DNA of 8,936 nt from an uncultured Clostridia bacterium (GTDB lineage: Bacteria; Bacillota; Clostridia; Peptostreptococcales; Anaerovoracaceae), in the NCBI GenBank assembly GCA_934277655.1, contig CAKQVC010000065.1, positions 1-8,936 of the forward strand, written 5' to 3'. Shown one piece after another: positions 1-6,981 of the stretch. Below the pieces are notes generated by a model. That model was not told the origin of the DNA, ran no database searches, and worked only from the letters and a program-made list of their open reading frames with translations. Position 1 is the stretch's first letter, and the number at the start of each line of letters is the position of its first letter. The translations under genes were made by a program, and so were the position numbers.

Positions 1-1134
1 GAACTGCAAACCCAACTTAACTTAATTGAATTGGTAAAAAGCGGATGTACAACCTCTTTGATTTATGGTGGACCATATTCCAGATTGGAGGCAGAAACTG
101 CGGGAAAGATGGGAATTCGAGCGTACGTAGGTGCAGGAATTCGCGCAGGAGACCGAATGGAAGAAAGGAGTATCTGGTATTCCCCAGACGGACATTCAAT
201 CAAATATAACTTTGATGAGAAAGAGGGCTTCCAGAGGATTAAAGAGGCTGAGTCTTTGGTAAAAGACTATGATAATACTTTTGACGGACGTATTCATATC
301 ATGTTGGGACCGACACAAACCATGACTTGTACACCGGAAATGCTTAAAGAAACGAGGCGGCTGGCTGATCGTTTAGGCGTTGGTATTACCATCCATGCAG
401 CGGAAGATTTAGCAGAAGTTGAAGGTTGTGTAAGAATTCATGGGAAAACACCAATACAACTTTGTGCGGATACGGGAATGTTGGGAGAAGATGTAGTAAT
501 TGCCCATTGTGTATTTACTACAGGACATAGCCAGGTGTTTATCCGCGGAAAGCAAGATCTGAAGTTATTGGGTGACTCTCACACAAATGTCGCTCATAGT
601 CCGACACCGTTTATTCGTGTAGGTACTTGCCTGGAATCATTTGGTAAGTATCGAGATGCAGGTGTGAATATGGGAATGGGAAATGACACCTTCCCTTCTG
701 ATATGCTGCAGGAAATGCGACTGGCCGTGTTTATGGCTAAGGCTATGGAACATACAACGTACAGAACTCAGGCAAAGGATGTTTTCCATGCTGCAACTCT
801 TGGCGGTGCGAAAGCTTTTGGCCGTACAGACATCGGACGTCTCTGCGATGGTGCAAAAGCAGACTTCACCGTAATGGATCTTTCAACCATTGAGATGACC
901 CCTGCCAGAGATGTGATTAAAAATGTAGTATATAGTGGAACAAGACATTCCGTATCACGAGTTTATGTTGAAGGCGAATGTATTGTAAGAGATGGAAAAG
1001 CGTGCGGAATTGATGAAGCAGCACTTTGTGAAGAACTGCAGGAAATCTGTGAAGCGGCTTGGAAGGAGCTGCGAGCAGAGGATGGCCGCCGGATGGATGA
1101 AATTTATCCGATGACCTATCCGCGATATGTTTGA
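1..1134 (+). CDS. Amidohydrolase (cytosine deaminase / ATZ-TRZ type), 5' end cut by window
   Basis: Metal-dependent hydrolase of the amidohydrolase superfamily, probably cytoplasmic, acting on a C-N (or similar) bond of an unknown small molecule. The frame is open from base 1, and its first residues (ELQTQLNLIELVKSG) match residues 105 onward of the next gene product. About 104 N-terminal residues, including the HxH metal motif, therefore lie outside the window, and the TTG at 31 is not the start. Visible in the 377-residue fragment are ITIHAAE (His132, Glu135: the strand-5 HxxE pair), IAHC (His169, strand 6), VAHS (His199) and GNDTFPSD (Asp229, strand 8). It is a divergent tandem paralogue of the 1155-2612 product, aligning almost without gaps and with roughly half the residues identical by eye. 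It differs near the active site (AHSPTP for AHCPWA, GND for GTD), so a different substrate is plausible. It ends 20 bases before the next start, so the two are probably co-transcribed. Family placement is sure; substrate is unknown. Confidence 0.92.
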   Translation, partial: ELQTQLNLIELVKSGCTTSLIYGGPYSRLEAETAGKMGIRAYVGAGIRAGDRMEERSIWYSPDGHSIKYNFDEKEGFQRIKEAESLVKDYDNTFDGRIHIMLGPTQTMTCTPEMLKETRRLADRLGVGITIHAAEDLAEVEGCVRIHGKTPIQLCADTGMLGEDVVIAHCVFTTGHSQVFIRGKQDLKLLGDSHTNVAHSPTPFIRVGTCLESFGKYRDAGVNMGMGNDTFPSDMLQEMRLAVFMAKAMEHTTYRTQAKDVFHAATLGGAKAFGRTDIGRLCDGAKADFTVMDLSTIEMTPARDVIKNVVYSGTRHSVSRVYVEGECIVRDGKACGIDEAALCEELQEICEAAWKELRAEDGRRMDEIYPMTYPRYV

Positions 1135-1141
1135 TTATTAT

Positions 1142-1146
1142 GGAGG
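1142..1146 (+). promoter_or_regulatory. Shine-Dalgarno site that fixes the second amidohydrolase start
   Basis: GGAGG lies 8 bases before the ATG at 1155. In-frame upstream starts exist (TTG at 1131, ATG at 1140), but the GGAGG would fall inside the coding region for both. The start at 1155 also gives an N-terminus beginning directly with the first beta strand typical of this family. Confidence 0.8.
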
Positions 1147-1154
1147 AAAAAACC

Positions 1155-2612
1155 ATGCAAGGAGTAAAGTTTTATAAAGCAAAATATATCATTGTCTGGG
1201 ACGAAGGACAGCATAAAACTTTGGAAAACGGATACTTAGGCGTATCTGGGGATACAGTTACTGGATTTTTCACAAAAATTCCGAAAAATGCTCCGTTTGA
1301 AGATCTGGGAAATGTGGCAATTACACCTGGATTCATCAATATGCATACTCATCCATGTGAAGTGTACAGCTTAAAAAGCTATCGCGAAGATATTGGTAAT
1401 CCATATTTCTTTGAAGGCACATTGTATGATTATGCATTGGTGATGTCTTTGGGGGAGAGGGGCGCATACTTGCAAGCTAAATTAAATTTAGCGGAAATCT
1501 TAAAAAGTGGATGCACGACAACTCTGATTTACGGAGGCGGTTATTCGAAGACGGAAGGCGAGCTGGCTGGAGAAATGGGAATGCGTGCTTATGTAGGCGG
1601 TCCGGTACGTGCAGGAGATCGTTATGAGGAACGGAGCATATGGGATTCACCTGACGGACATTCTCTGATTTACAATTTCGATGAAAAAGAGGGTTTTGAA
1701 AGAATCGAAGAGGCTCAGCATCTTTTAGAGGAGATAGATGGGACTTACGAAGGAAGGATACGAGGAATATGGGCGCCGACGCAGACCATGACATGCACGC
1801 CGGCGATGTTGAAGGAAGTCCGGAAACGAGCAGATAAGATGAACATGCGAATCACTATTCACGGTGCAGAAGCGCCGATTGAGTTTGAGTCTTGCATCAG
1901 AATGTTCGGAAAGACACCTGTTCAGCTGATGGCAGATACCGGTATGCTTGGAGAAGATGTGACAGTTGCTCACTGTTTATACATCACAGGACACAACATG
2001 ATCAATATGGCAGGAGATAAGGATCTTCGCCTTCTGGGGGATTCTAAGACCACGGTTGCACATTGCCCTTGGGCATTGGCCAGATCGGGGAATACCCTGC
2101 AATCTTTCACAAAATACCAAGAATATGGGGTTAACATGACCATTGGTACAGATACATTCCCATCTGATTTTATTCAGGAAATGCGTTATGCAGCATGTTT
2201 GGGAAAGATTGTAGAACGAACCACATTCGCCGTATCCGCAAGAGATATTTTCTATGCGGCGACGGTCAATGGTGCAAAGGCCCTCGGAAGGAACGATCTC
2301 GGCAGATTAGAGAAGGGTTGTAAGGCTGATTTCGTCGTATTCCAGCTGAATTCTATTGAGATGAGCCCAGTGCGCGATGTGGTGAAGAATATCATCTATA
2401 GTGCTACTCGACATTCAGTGGATCGGGTGTACGTTGCTGGTAAGTGTGTCGTGCGAGATGGAAAAGTATCAGGGGTAGATGAAGTGGAATTATCAAGAGA
2501 ACTGCAGGAGATCTCTGAGGGATCTTGGAGCAGAACGGCAAGTCATGATCGACTTGGACGCGATGTGGACACCTTGTCACCGCTAGCATGTCCGACCTAT
2601 CATGAAAAATAA
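1155..2612 (+). CDS. Amidohydrolase (cytosine deaminase / ATZ-TRZ type), complete
   Basis: A 485-residue cytoplasmic metal-dependent hydrolase. An N-terminal beta-sandwich segment (about 1-55) is followed by the TIM-barrel catalytic domain and a C-terminal return to the sandwich (about 385-450). Metal and catalytic residues are visible: GFINMHTH (His64, His66), ITIHGAE (His236, Glu239), VAHC (His273), VAHCPWA (His303) and GTDTFPSD (Asp333). In characterised subtype III enzymes such as cytosine and SAH deaminases or AtzA, HxH, the strand-5 His and the strand-8 Asp hold one metal, and the HxxE glutamate activates water. This protein fits that pattern, so an aminohydrolase or halohydrolase reaction on an N-heterocycle is likely, but the substrate is unknown. 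The C-terminal tail shares spaced W, GR and P-x-Y positions with the upstream paralogue. It forms a tandem pair with the preceding gene (20-base gap) and precedes a solute-binding protein gene by 101 bases. Start chosen by the GGAGG at 1142. Confidence 0.94.
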   Translation: MQGVKFYKAKYIIVWDEGQHKTLENGYLGVSGDTVTGFFTKIPKNAPFEDLGNVAITPGFINMHTHPCEVYSLKSYREDIGNPYFFEGTLYDYALVMSLGERGAYLQAKLNLAEILKSGCTTTLIYGGGYSKTEGELAGEMGMRAYVGGPVRAGDRYEERSIWDSPDGHSLIYNFDEKEGFERIEEAQHLLEEIDGTYEGRIRGIWAPTQTMTCTPAMLKEVRKRADKMNMRITIHGAEAPIEFESCIRMFGKTPVQLMADTGMLGEDVTVAHCLYITGHNMINMAGDKDLRLLGDSKTTVAHCPWALARSGNTLQSFTKYQEYGVNMTIGTDTFPSDFIQEMRYAACLGKIVERTTFAVSARDIFYAATVNGAKALGRNDLGRLEKGCKADFVVFQLNSIEMSPVRDVVKNIIYSATRHSVDRVYVAGKCVVRDGKVSGVDEVELSRELQEISEGSWSRTASHDRLGRDVDTLSPLACPTYHEK

Positions 2613-2624
2613 TTTGTTTTAAAA

Positions 2625-2681
2625 GCTGCGCAACATTTCCGTTCCGGTTTTTAAAAACTGTTGCATTATATTTACAGCAGC
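2625..2681. repeat. Imperfect inverted repeat in the spacer before the binding-protein gene
   Basis: GCTGC (2625-2629) can pair with GCAGC (2677-2681), and GCAACA (2630-2635) with TGTTGC (2659-2664), leaving a 12-base bulge on the right side. The 23-base loop contains a perfect 12-base palindrome, GTTTTTAAAAAC (2647-2658). This could be an operator, an RNA fold or a weak terminator, and there is no clear U-run after it. The pairing is seen directly; any function is inference. Confidence 0.3.
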
Positions 2682-2690
2682 AGTGATAAT
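2661..2690 (+). promoter_or_regulatory. Weak sigma-A promoter candidate for the binding-protein gene
   Basis: A possible -35 box TTGCAT (2661-2666) is separated by 18 bases from a -10-like GATAAT (2685-2690, five of six matches to TATAAT). The predicted start would fall near 2697, leaving a very short leader before the ribosome site. The -35 match is poor. It is listed because the 101-base spacer is much longer than the others in its block and could carry an internal promoter. Confidence 0.25.
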
Positions 2691-2700
2691 ATTAAAGAAA

Positions 2701-2707
2701 GAAGAGG
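2701..2707 (+). promoter_or_regulatory. Ribosome binding site of the solute-binding protein gene
   Basis: GAAGAGG ends 6 bases before the ATG at 2714 and 9 bases before a second, adjacent ATG at 2717. Both starts are usable and differ by a single methionine, so the signal peptide is unaffected. Confidence 0.6.
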
Positions 2708-2713
2708 TAAAGT

Positions 2714-4363
2714 ATGATGCTAAAGAAGAATTTGAAAGCGGCAGTAAGTGTAATTCTTGTATTTACTATGATCTTTGCAATGACTGCCTGCGGCGGTGGA
2801 GATGGCAGCTCGTCGTCTTTTAAGACCCCGGAAAACGAACTTGTGATCGGCACCTATTCTGATGGTAGTGCATGTCGTTTAGATCCATCTATGACCAGTT
2901 CTTACGGCGACTGGCAGTACAACAATCAGATGTATGATACCATCGTGACCAGCGATTTTGACGGTGTGACGATCAAAGATGCGTTGGCAGAAAGTTGGGA
3001 TATCTCTGAGGATGGAAAGACATATACCTTCCATTTGAAGGATGGTATCAAATTCCACAGTGGAAAGGCACTGACGTCTGCTGATGTAAAAGCATCTTGG
3101 GAACGGTGGAAAACCGATGCAGAGGCGCAGTATTCCTATTATCTGGATTTTGTTGACACCATTGAAACACCTGATGATCAGACAGTAGTGTTAAACCTGT
3201 CACAGCCGGATAATAATCTTTTGATAAACTTAACGGTTCCTGTGGCGGCTATAACTAATGTTGATGCAGTGGAACAGGCAGAGGCTGAGGGTAAGGTTTA
3301 CGGCGTAGAGGTGGTAGACGGTACTGGACCATTCAAACTTGGAGAGTATGTGTCTGGCGATCATCTTACAATGGTAAGAAACGACGATTATACTTGGGGA
3401 TCTTCTATTTATGAAAACCAAGGTCCGGCTCATTTGGAAAAACTCACAGTTAAATTTTTAAGTGAAGCGAGCACTCGGCTTATGGAATTTGAATCTGGAA
3501 ATGTGGATATTCTTGGGAATGGCTGCGTTTTCGCACAGGAATTAGATCGTATTTTGGAAGATAAAAGTAATACAATGGTAGAGTATGTCCCACCGTATCC
3601 GGTCTTTATAATGTTCCAGACAGAAAGAGTTCCTGACGTCCAAGTAAGAAAAGCTATGAATATGGCGATTGACAGGGATGAAATTATTGCAACTACCATG
3701 GGTGGTCATTCACAACCGATGGTTGGGGCACTGCCATCTGATTATAAGTGGTATTGGGATGGTGCAGACGATATGTATCCGTATGATCTGGATGCGGCTG
3801 GAAAAATCCTGGATGAAGCAGGTTACACCTTAGAAAGTGATGGATATCGCTATAAGGATGGAAAGAAGCTGTCGATTGAAATTTCCTACTGTGCGTCCAA
3901 CGAAGATGCTAAGACTGCAGAGTTGGTTCAAGCGCAGATGAAAAAGATCGGAATTGATATTCAGATCAACACCAATACAGCAGATTTCTGGACAAGAATC
4001 GGTGGAGAACAAGATAATAATTTCGATACTTTGATCATGGGACTGTACATTAACTCGCCGGAAGATATGTTGCAGGAATATTTGTATAGCAAAAATATTC
4101 CGGCACCAAATAGGTCGAAGTGGAGTGACCCGCAAGTGGACAAGCTGCTCGTAGAGGCAAGAAGTACAACGGATGAAGGCAGAAGACAGGAATGTTATGA
4201 TGAAATTCAGAAAATTGCCATGGAAGAGGCATTGTGGATTCCGTTGTATAACAAGAATGGTTGGTCTGTTATGAAGAGTTATGTTAAGGGATATAAAGCA
4301 CATCCGACTATCGTAGAAGGAGAGCCGAAGTATCTGGATGTATACAAAGAAGCAGCAGAATAA
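2714..4363 (+). CDS. ABC transporter solute-binding lipoprotein, family 5 (DppA/OppA/NikA-like)
   Basis: Extracellular substrate-capturing subunit of an ABC importer, anchored to the membrane by lipid. The 549-residue product starts with a lysine-containing n-region and a hydrophobic stretch (about 9-24), then a lipobox-like MTAC with Cys26 as the predicted lipidated residue, then a flexible GGGDGSSSS linker. The rest is a family 5 binding fold: SWDISEDGKTYTFHLKDGIKF near residues 95-115, LTSADVKASWERW after it, a VRKAMNMAIDRDEI segment in the middle, and a C-terminal WIPLYN motif. These are all typical of peptide, nickel and opine binders. Length is normal for the family. No permease or ATPase gene lies in the window, so its partners must be upstream, elsewhere or shared. 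Its position between amidohydrolase genes suggests that it imports their substrate or a conjugate of it. The ligand cannot be predicted. The spacer after it holds a strong hairpin. Confidence 0.95.
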   Translation: MMLKKNLKAAVSVILVFTMIFAMTACGGGDGSSSSFKTPENELVIGTYSDGSACRLDPSMTSSYGDWQYNNQMYDTIVTSDFDGVTIKDALAESWDISEDGKTYTFHLKDGIKFHSGKALTSADVKASWERWKTDAEAQYSYYLDFVDTIETPDDQTVVLNLSQPDNNLLINLTVPVAAITNVDAVEQAEAEGKVYGVEVVDGTGPFKLGEYVSGDHLTMVRNDDYTWGSSIYENQGPAHLEKLTVKFLSEASTRLMEFESGNVDILGNGCVFAQELDRILEDKSNTMVEYVPPYPVFIMFQTERVPDVQVRKAMNMAIDRDEIIATTMGGHSQPMVGALPSDYKWYWDGADDMYPYDLDAAGKILDEAGYTLESDGYRYKDGKKLSIEISYCASNEDAKTAELVQAQMKKIGIDIQINTNTADFWTRIGGEQDNNFDTLIMGLYINSPEDMLQEYLYSKNIPAPNRSKWSDPQVDKLLVEARSTTDEGRRQECYDEIQKIAMEEALWIPLYNKNGWSVMKSYVKGYKAHPTIVEGEPKYLDVYKEAAE

Positions 4364-4402
4364 ATAAATGAGTTTTCGTCCCTTGTGAATAATAAGAATT
4401 TC

Positions 4403-4438
4403 AATAAGATGCCGCAGCGCTGTCTGCGGTATCTTATT
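4403..4438 (+). terminator. Strong 15-bp hairpin after the binding-protein gene
   Basis: AATAAGATGCCGCAG (4403-4417) pairs with CTGCGGTATCTTATT (4424-4438) around a 6-base loop, with a single G-U wobble (4411/4430). The GC-rich core has an A-rich left side and a T-containing right side, as in a bidirectional intrinsic terminator. The right side is only partly T (ATCTTATT), so termination may be partial. Stem-loops just after binding-protein genes are known to stabilise the upstream mRNA and lower downstream expression (the malE-malF arrangement). Either role would give more binding protein than downstream hydrolase. Confidence 0.65.
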
Positions 4439-4452
4439 AAACACCAAGCTAT

Positions 4453-4458
4453 GAGGAG
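4453..4458 (+). promoter_or_regulatory. Shine-Dalgarno site that fixes the third amidohydrolase start
   Basis: GAGGAG lies 7 bases before the ATG at 4466. The longer reading from GTG at 4385 would add 27 residues encoded largely by the hairpin and has no ribosome site, so it was not used. Confidence 0.8.
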
Positions 4459-4465
4459 AAATGCG

Positions 4466-5887
4466 ATGAAAAAAGTCGATATGATTGTAAAAGCACCTCA
4501 CTTTTTTACTATGGAAGGAGAGGGCGTAGGTTATGTGGGAGATGCGGCAATGCTCATCGATGGAGGAAAGATACTGGAGATCTTGCCCGCAGAAAAGGCA
4601 GTAGATTATCAGGCTGAAGAGAAAATCATACTGGAACATCACGCAATATTCCCTGGTTTTATCGATGGACACATGCATACGCCAATCAATGTGATGCGAG
4701 GGCTTGCACAGGACACTAATTATTGGATGTTTTATGGCCTTCAACCGTTTGCTAATGTGGTGACCCAAGAGGAAATGGATATTGGAAGCCGGGTTGGTAT
4801 TATGGAGGCAATCAAAGCTGGAACGACAACTTTAGGCGATTACGATCTGTACATGGATAATGTTTGTGCCTTTATAGATAAGGTGGGGGCACGCGGGAAC
4901 ATTGCACAGACAATCCGAGGTATTGTACCGAAAATTTATGCGCCAGGCGAGTTATATGAAATGGACGACATGCTGGCAGAAGAAATGATTGCAAGCAATT
5001 TATCTCTTTATGATAAGTGGAATCAGCAGGCGGAAGGAAGAATCCGTATTTTATTCGGACCGCAAGGTGCGGATTTCCTAAGTTTAGATAAACTGAAAAA
5101 AGTTCAAGCGATTGCGAAAGAGAGAAAAACAAAGCTGCATATGCATGTACAGCAGGGAGACCGGGAAACCTTTCAGATTACGAAGCGATATGGCAAGCGA
5201 CCGGTTGAGCTCCTAGAGTCATTGGGATATCTTGACGATAGTTTGATTGCAGTTCATTTAACAGATTGCACCGAACAGGAGGCAGCTCATGTGGCGAAGA
5301 TGGGGGCATCTATGGTAGTTAATCCGGGCTCTATCGGCATCATAGATGGAGTGGTATGTCCTAGCGTGGCATTTCAAACTGCTGGTGGAAGTTGTGGACT
5401 TGGTTCTGATCAGGCACCGGGGAACAATTGTCATAACATAATTAATGAGATGAAAAATGTGGCACTATTTAACAAAATTAAATTTCAAAATCCTGAAATC
5501 ATGCCTGCGTGGAAGGCTCTTCGGATGGCAACCATAGAAGGCGCAAGAGCAGTAGGCGTGGATGATATTGTAGGAAGCCTGACTCCGGGGAAGGAAGCAG
5601 ATTTTATTGCTGTTGATTTGGATATGCCATCGATGCTGCCGGTTTATACTTATCCAATGAGGAATATTGTTCCTAACCTGGTTTATAGTGCTCGTGGCCA
5701 CGAGATTTGTCTTTCCGTTGTTCATGGACAGGTGATCATGCGGGATCAAAAACTTACAAAGATTGACGAGCAGGAACTGATTGAGAAAATCAAGGAATGT
5801 CCTGCAGGAATCGGAGCACGAGCTTCTGAGGAATTTTTCCGCATAAACGGAACAAACTCTAAATTCATGGAAGAAGGAAAGCTTTGA
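4466..5887 (+). CDS. Amidohydrolase of a second subfamily (HMHVQQ type)
   Basis: A 473-residue metal-dependent hydrolase of the amidohydrolase superfamily, only distantly similar to the two paralogues upstream. Order of parts: an N-terminal beta-sandwich strand set (about 1-60), FPGFIDGHMHTP (His69, His71), an RGLAQDTNYWMF segment like that of SAH / triazine-type hydrolases, LHMHVQQGDRE (His225, His227), AVHLTD (His264), VVNPGS where HCP is usual, and GLGSDQAPGNN (Asp315). The metal ligands HxH, His and Asp are therefore present, but the strand-5 HxxE glutamate is replaced by Gln230 (HVQQ). From memory, other amidohydrolases carry a comparable HVAQG motif, so this is probably a subfamily trait and not a broken site. 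It may be a deaminase or other C-N hydrolase; the substrate is unknown. It follows the hairpin spacer by 27 bases and precedes kdgK by 53 bases. Its CGN-rich arginine codon use matches the upstream block, not the genes that follow. Confidence 0.93.
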   Translation: MKKVDMIVKAPHFFTMEGEGVGYVGDAAMLIDGGKILEILPAEKAVDYQAEEKIILEHHAIFPGFIDGHMHTPINVMRGLAQDTNYWMFYGLQPFANVVTQEEMDIGSRVGIMEAIKAGTTTLGDYDLYMDNVCAFIDKVGARGNIAQTIRGIVPKIYAPGELYEMDDMLAEEMIASNLSLYDKWNQQAEGRIRILFGPQGADFLSLDKLKKVQAIAKERKTKLHMHVQQGDRETFQITKRYGKRPVELLESLGYLDDSLIAVHLTDCTEQEAAHVAKMGASMVVNPGSIGIIDGVVCPSVAFQTAGGSCGLGSDQAPGNNCHNIINEMKNVALFNKIKFQNPEIMPAWKALRMATIEGARAVGVDDIVGSLTPGKEADFIAVDLDMPSMLPVYTYPMRNIVPNLVYSARGHEICLSVVHGQVIMRDQKLTKIDEQELIEKIKECPAGIGARASEEFFRINGTNSKFMEEGKL

Positions 5888-5940
5888 AATTAAAATAACA
5901 AAATAATTAGTAGAATAATTTAATCATGGAGAGGAATTAA
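5888..5940. other. AT-rich spacer at the codon-usage break
   Basis: This 53-base spacer contains almost no G or C until the ribosome site GGAGAGG (5928-5934, 6 bases before the kdgK ATG). A direct repeat AATAATT occurs at 5902-5908 and 5914-5920. No terminator hairpin and no well-spaced promoter were found, so transcription from the left block into kdgK is possible. Arginine and isoleucine codon preferences change across this point. Confidence 0.5.
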
Positions 5941-6966
5941 ATGAAGGTATTAACATTTGGCGAAATAATGCTGAGACTCAAAGCACCGGGACACGAAAGG
6001 CTCATGCAGAGTCCTTTACTTGAAGCTACCTTTGGAGGCGGAGAGGCAAACGTGGCCGTATCACTGGCAAACTACGGAATGGATGCAGCCTTCCTTACTG
6101 TGCTGCCTGAAAACGCTCTGGGAGATGCCTGCATGGGCGAACTTAGAAGGTTTAATGTGGATACAAGCAGGATATTAAGAGGACCTGGCAGAATGGGAAT
6201 ATACTATCTTGAAGCAGGAGCAAATCAGCTTCCGAGCAAGGTCATTTATGACAGAGCGGGCAGCAGCGTTGCACTGGCAGGTCCCGGAGCAATAGATTGG
6301 GATGCAGCCTTTAGCGGAGTTGAGTGGTTTCATATTACAGGAATTACACCTGCGATTTCCGAAAGCTTGATGCTGCTTTCCATAGAAAGTGTAGAGGAGG
6401 CAAAAAAACGCGGAATTACCGTATCATGTGACCTGAACTACAGGAAGAATTTATGGAAATATGGAAAATCTGCCGACGAGGTAATGCGCAAAATCGCTTC
6501 AAACGCCGACGTACTTATCGCTAACGAGGAGGACGTGCAGAAATCCCTGGGAATTACCATAGATGTGGACGTGGAATCCGGAAAGATCGACAGCAATAAA
6601 TATGAGCAGCTTAGCGGCAAGGTTTTGGAGCTTTACCCGAATGTAAAAAAGATTGCCATCACACTGCGCGAAAGCAGAAGCGCGGATACAAACGGTTGGT
6701 CTGTGTGCCTGAATAATCGCGAGGAGTTTATGGTAAGCAAGCACTATGATATAAACGATATTGTTGATAGAGTAGGTGGAGGAGACAGCTTTGCAGGAGG
6801 CCTTATTTACGGTCTTTTCCATTACGAAAGCGACAGACAGGCTCTAGAGTTTGCAGCGGCGGCATCCTGCCTTAAGCACAGCATACTGGGAGATTTCAAC
6901 AGAGTATCGGCGGGCGACGTGGAGAAGCTTATGTCGGGCGATGGTTCAGGTAGAGTACAGAGATAA
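5941..6966 (+). CDS. kdgK: 2-keto-3-deoxygluconate kinase (PfkB family)
   Basis: Cytoplasmic ATP-dependent sugar kinase that phosphorylates 2-keto-3-deoxygluconate to KDPG, the step before the aldolase encoded next. The 341-residue product has a normal length for the family. Visible features are the N-terminal TFGEIMLRL, the substrate-region [15 protein letters not shown] (32-46), DLNYR (164-168), and the PfkB signature [13 protein letters not shown] (276-288) with the likely catalytic base Asp282 and its glycine-rich anion hole. The DRVGGGDSF form, in place of DTTGAGD, is the one I associate with KDG kinases of Bacillota. Start ATG follows GGAGAGG at 5928-5934. The next gene begins 15 bases after the stop, so the two are surely co-transcribed. 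Arginine codons are mostly AGA/AGG (15 of 19 by hand), unlike the genes to the left. Another 2-keto-3-deoxy sugar acid could be the substrate, but the aldolase neighbour supports KDG. Confidence 0.92.
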   Translation: MKVLTFGEIMLRLKAPGHERLMQSPLLEATFGGGEANVAVSLANYGMDAAFLTVLPENALGDACMGELRRFNVDTSRILRGPGRMGIYYLEAGANQLPSKVIYDRAGSSVALAGPGAIDWDAAFSGVEWFHITGITPAISESLMLLSIESVEEAKKRGITVSCDLNYRKNLWKYGKSADEVMRKIASNADVLIANEEDVQKSLGITIDVDVESGKIDSNKYEQLSGKVLELYPNVKKIAITLRESRSADTNGWSVCLNNREEFMVSKHYDINDIVDRVGGGDSFAGGLIYGLFHYESDRQALEFAAAASCLKHSILGDFNRVSAGDVEKLMSGDGSGRVQR

Positions 6967-6970
6967 AAGC

Positions 6971-6975
6971 AGGTG
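6971..6975 (+). promoter_or_regulatory. Ribosome site that fixes the aldolase start
   Basis: AGGTG lies 6 bases before the ATG at 6982. An in-frame GTG at 6973 overlaps this site and would add only three residues, so the ATG is preferred. Confidence 0.65.
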
Positions 6976-6981
6976 AAGAAC

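Noticed and set aside
31..33. TTG as the start of the first amidohydrolase
   Set aside because: The frame is open to base 1, and the residues before the TTG match the paralogue, so the gene starts outside the window.
1131..1142. TTG 1131 or ATG 1140 as start of the second amidohydrolase
   Set aside because: Both place the GGAGG ribosome site inside the gene. TTG 1131 would also overlap the previous stop codon without a ribosome site of its own in view.
4385..4465. 27-residue N-terminal extension of the third amidohydrolase from GTG 4385
   Set aside because: No ribosome site precedes it, and the extension is encoded by the hairpin. GAGGAG before ATG 4466 explains the start.
3830..4768. Long antisense open frame of about 312 codons
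   Set aside because: It lies opposite the well-supported binding-protein and third amidohydrolase genes, has no recognisable domain, is rich in Cys, His and Ile as shadow frames often are, and crosses the hairpin spacer.
5884..5916. Promoter for kdgK made of TTGAAA (5884-5889) and TAGAAT (5911-5916)
   Set aside because: Both boxes match well, but the 21-base gap is too long for a usual sigma-A promoter, and AT-rich sequence gives such matches by chance.
5926..5940. Tiny reading frame ATG GAG AGG AAT TAA before kdgK
   Set aside because: Four codons that merely overlap the ribosome site; no evidence that it is a leader peptide.
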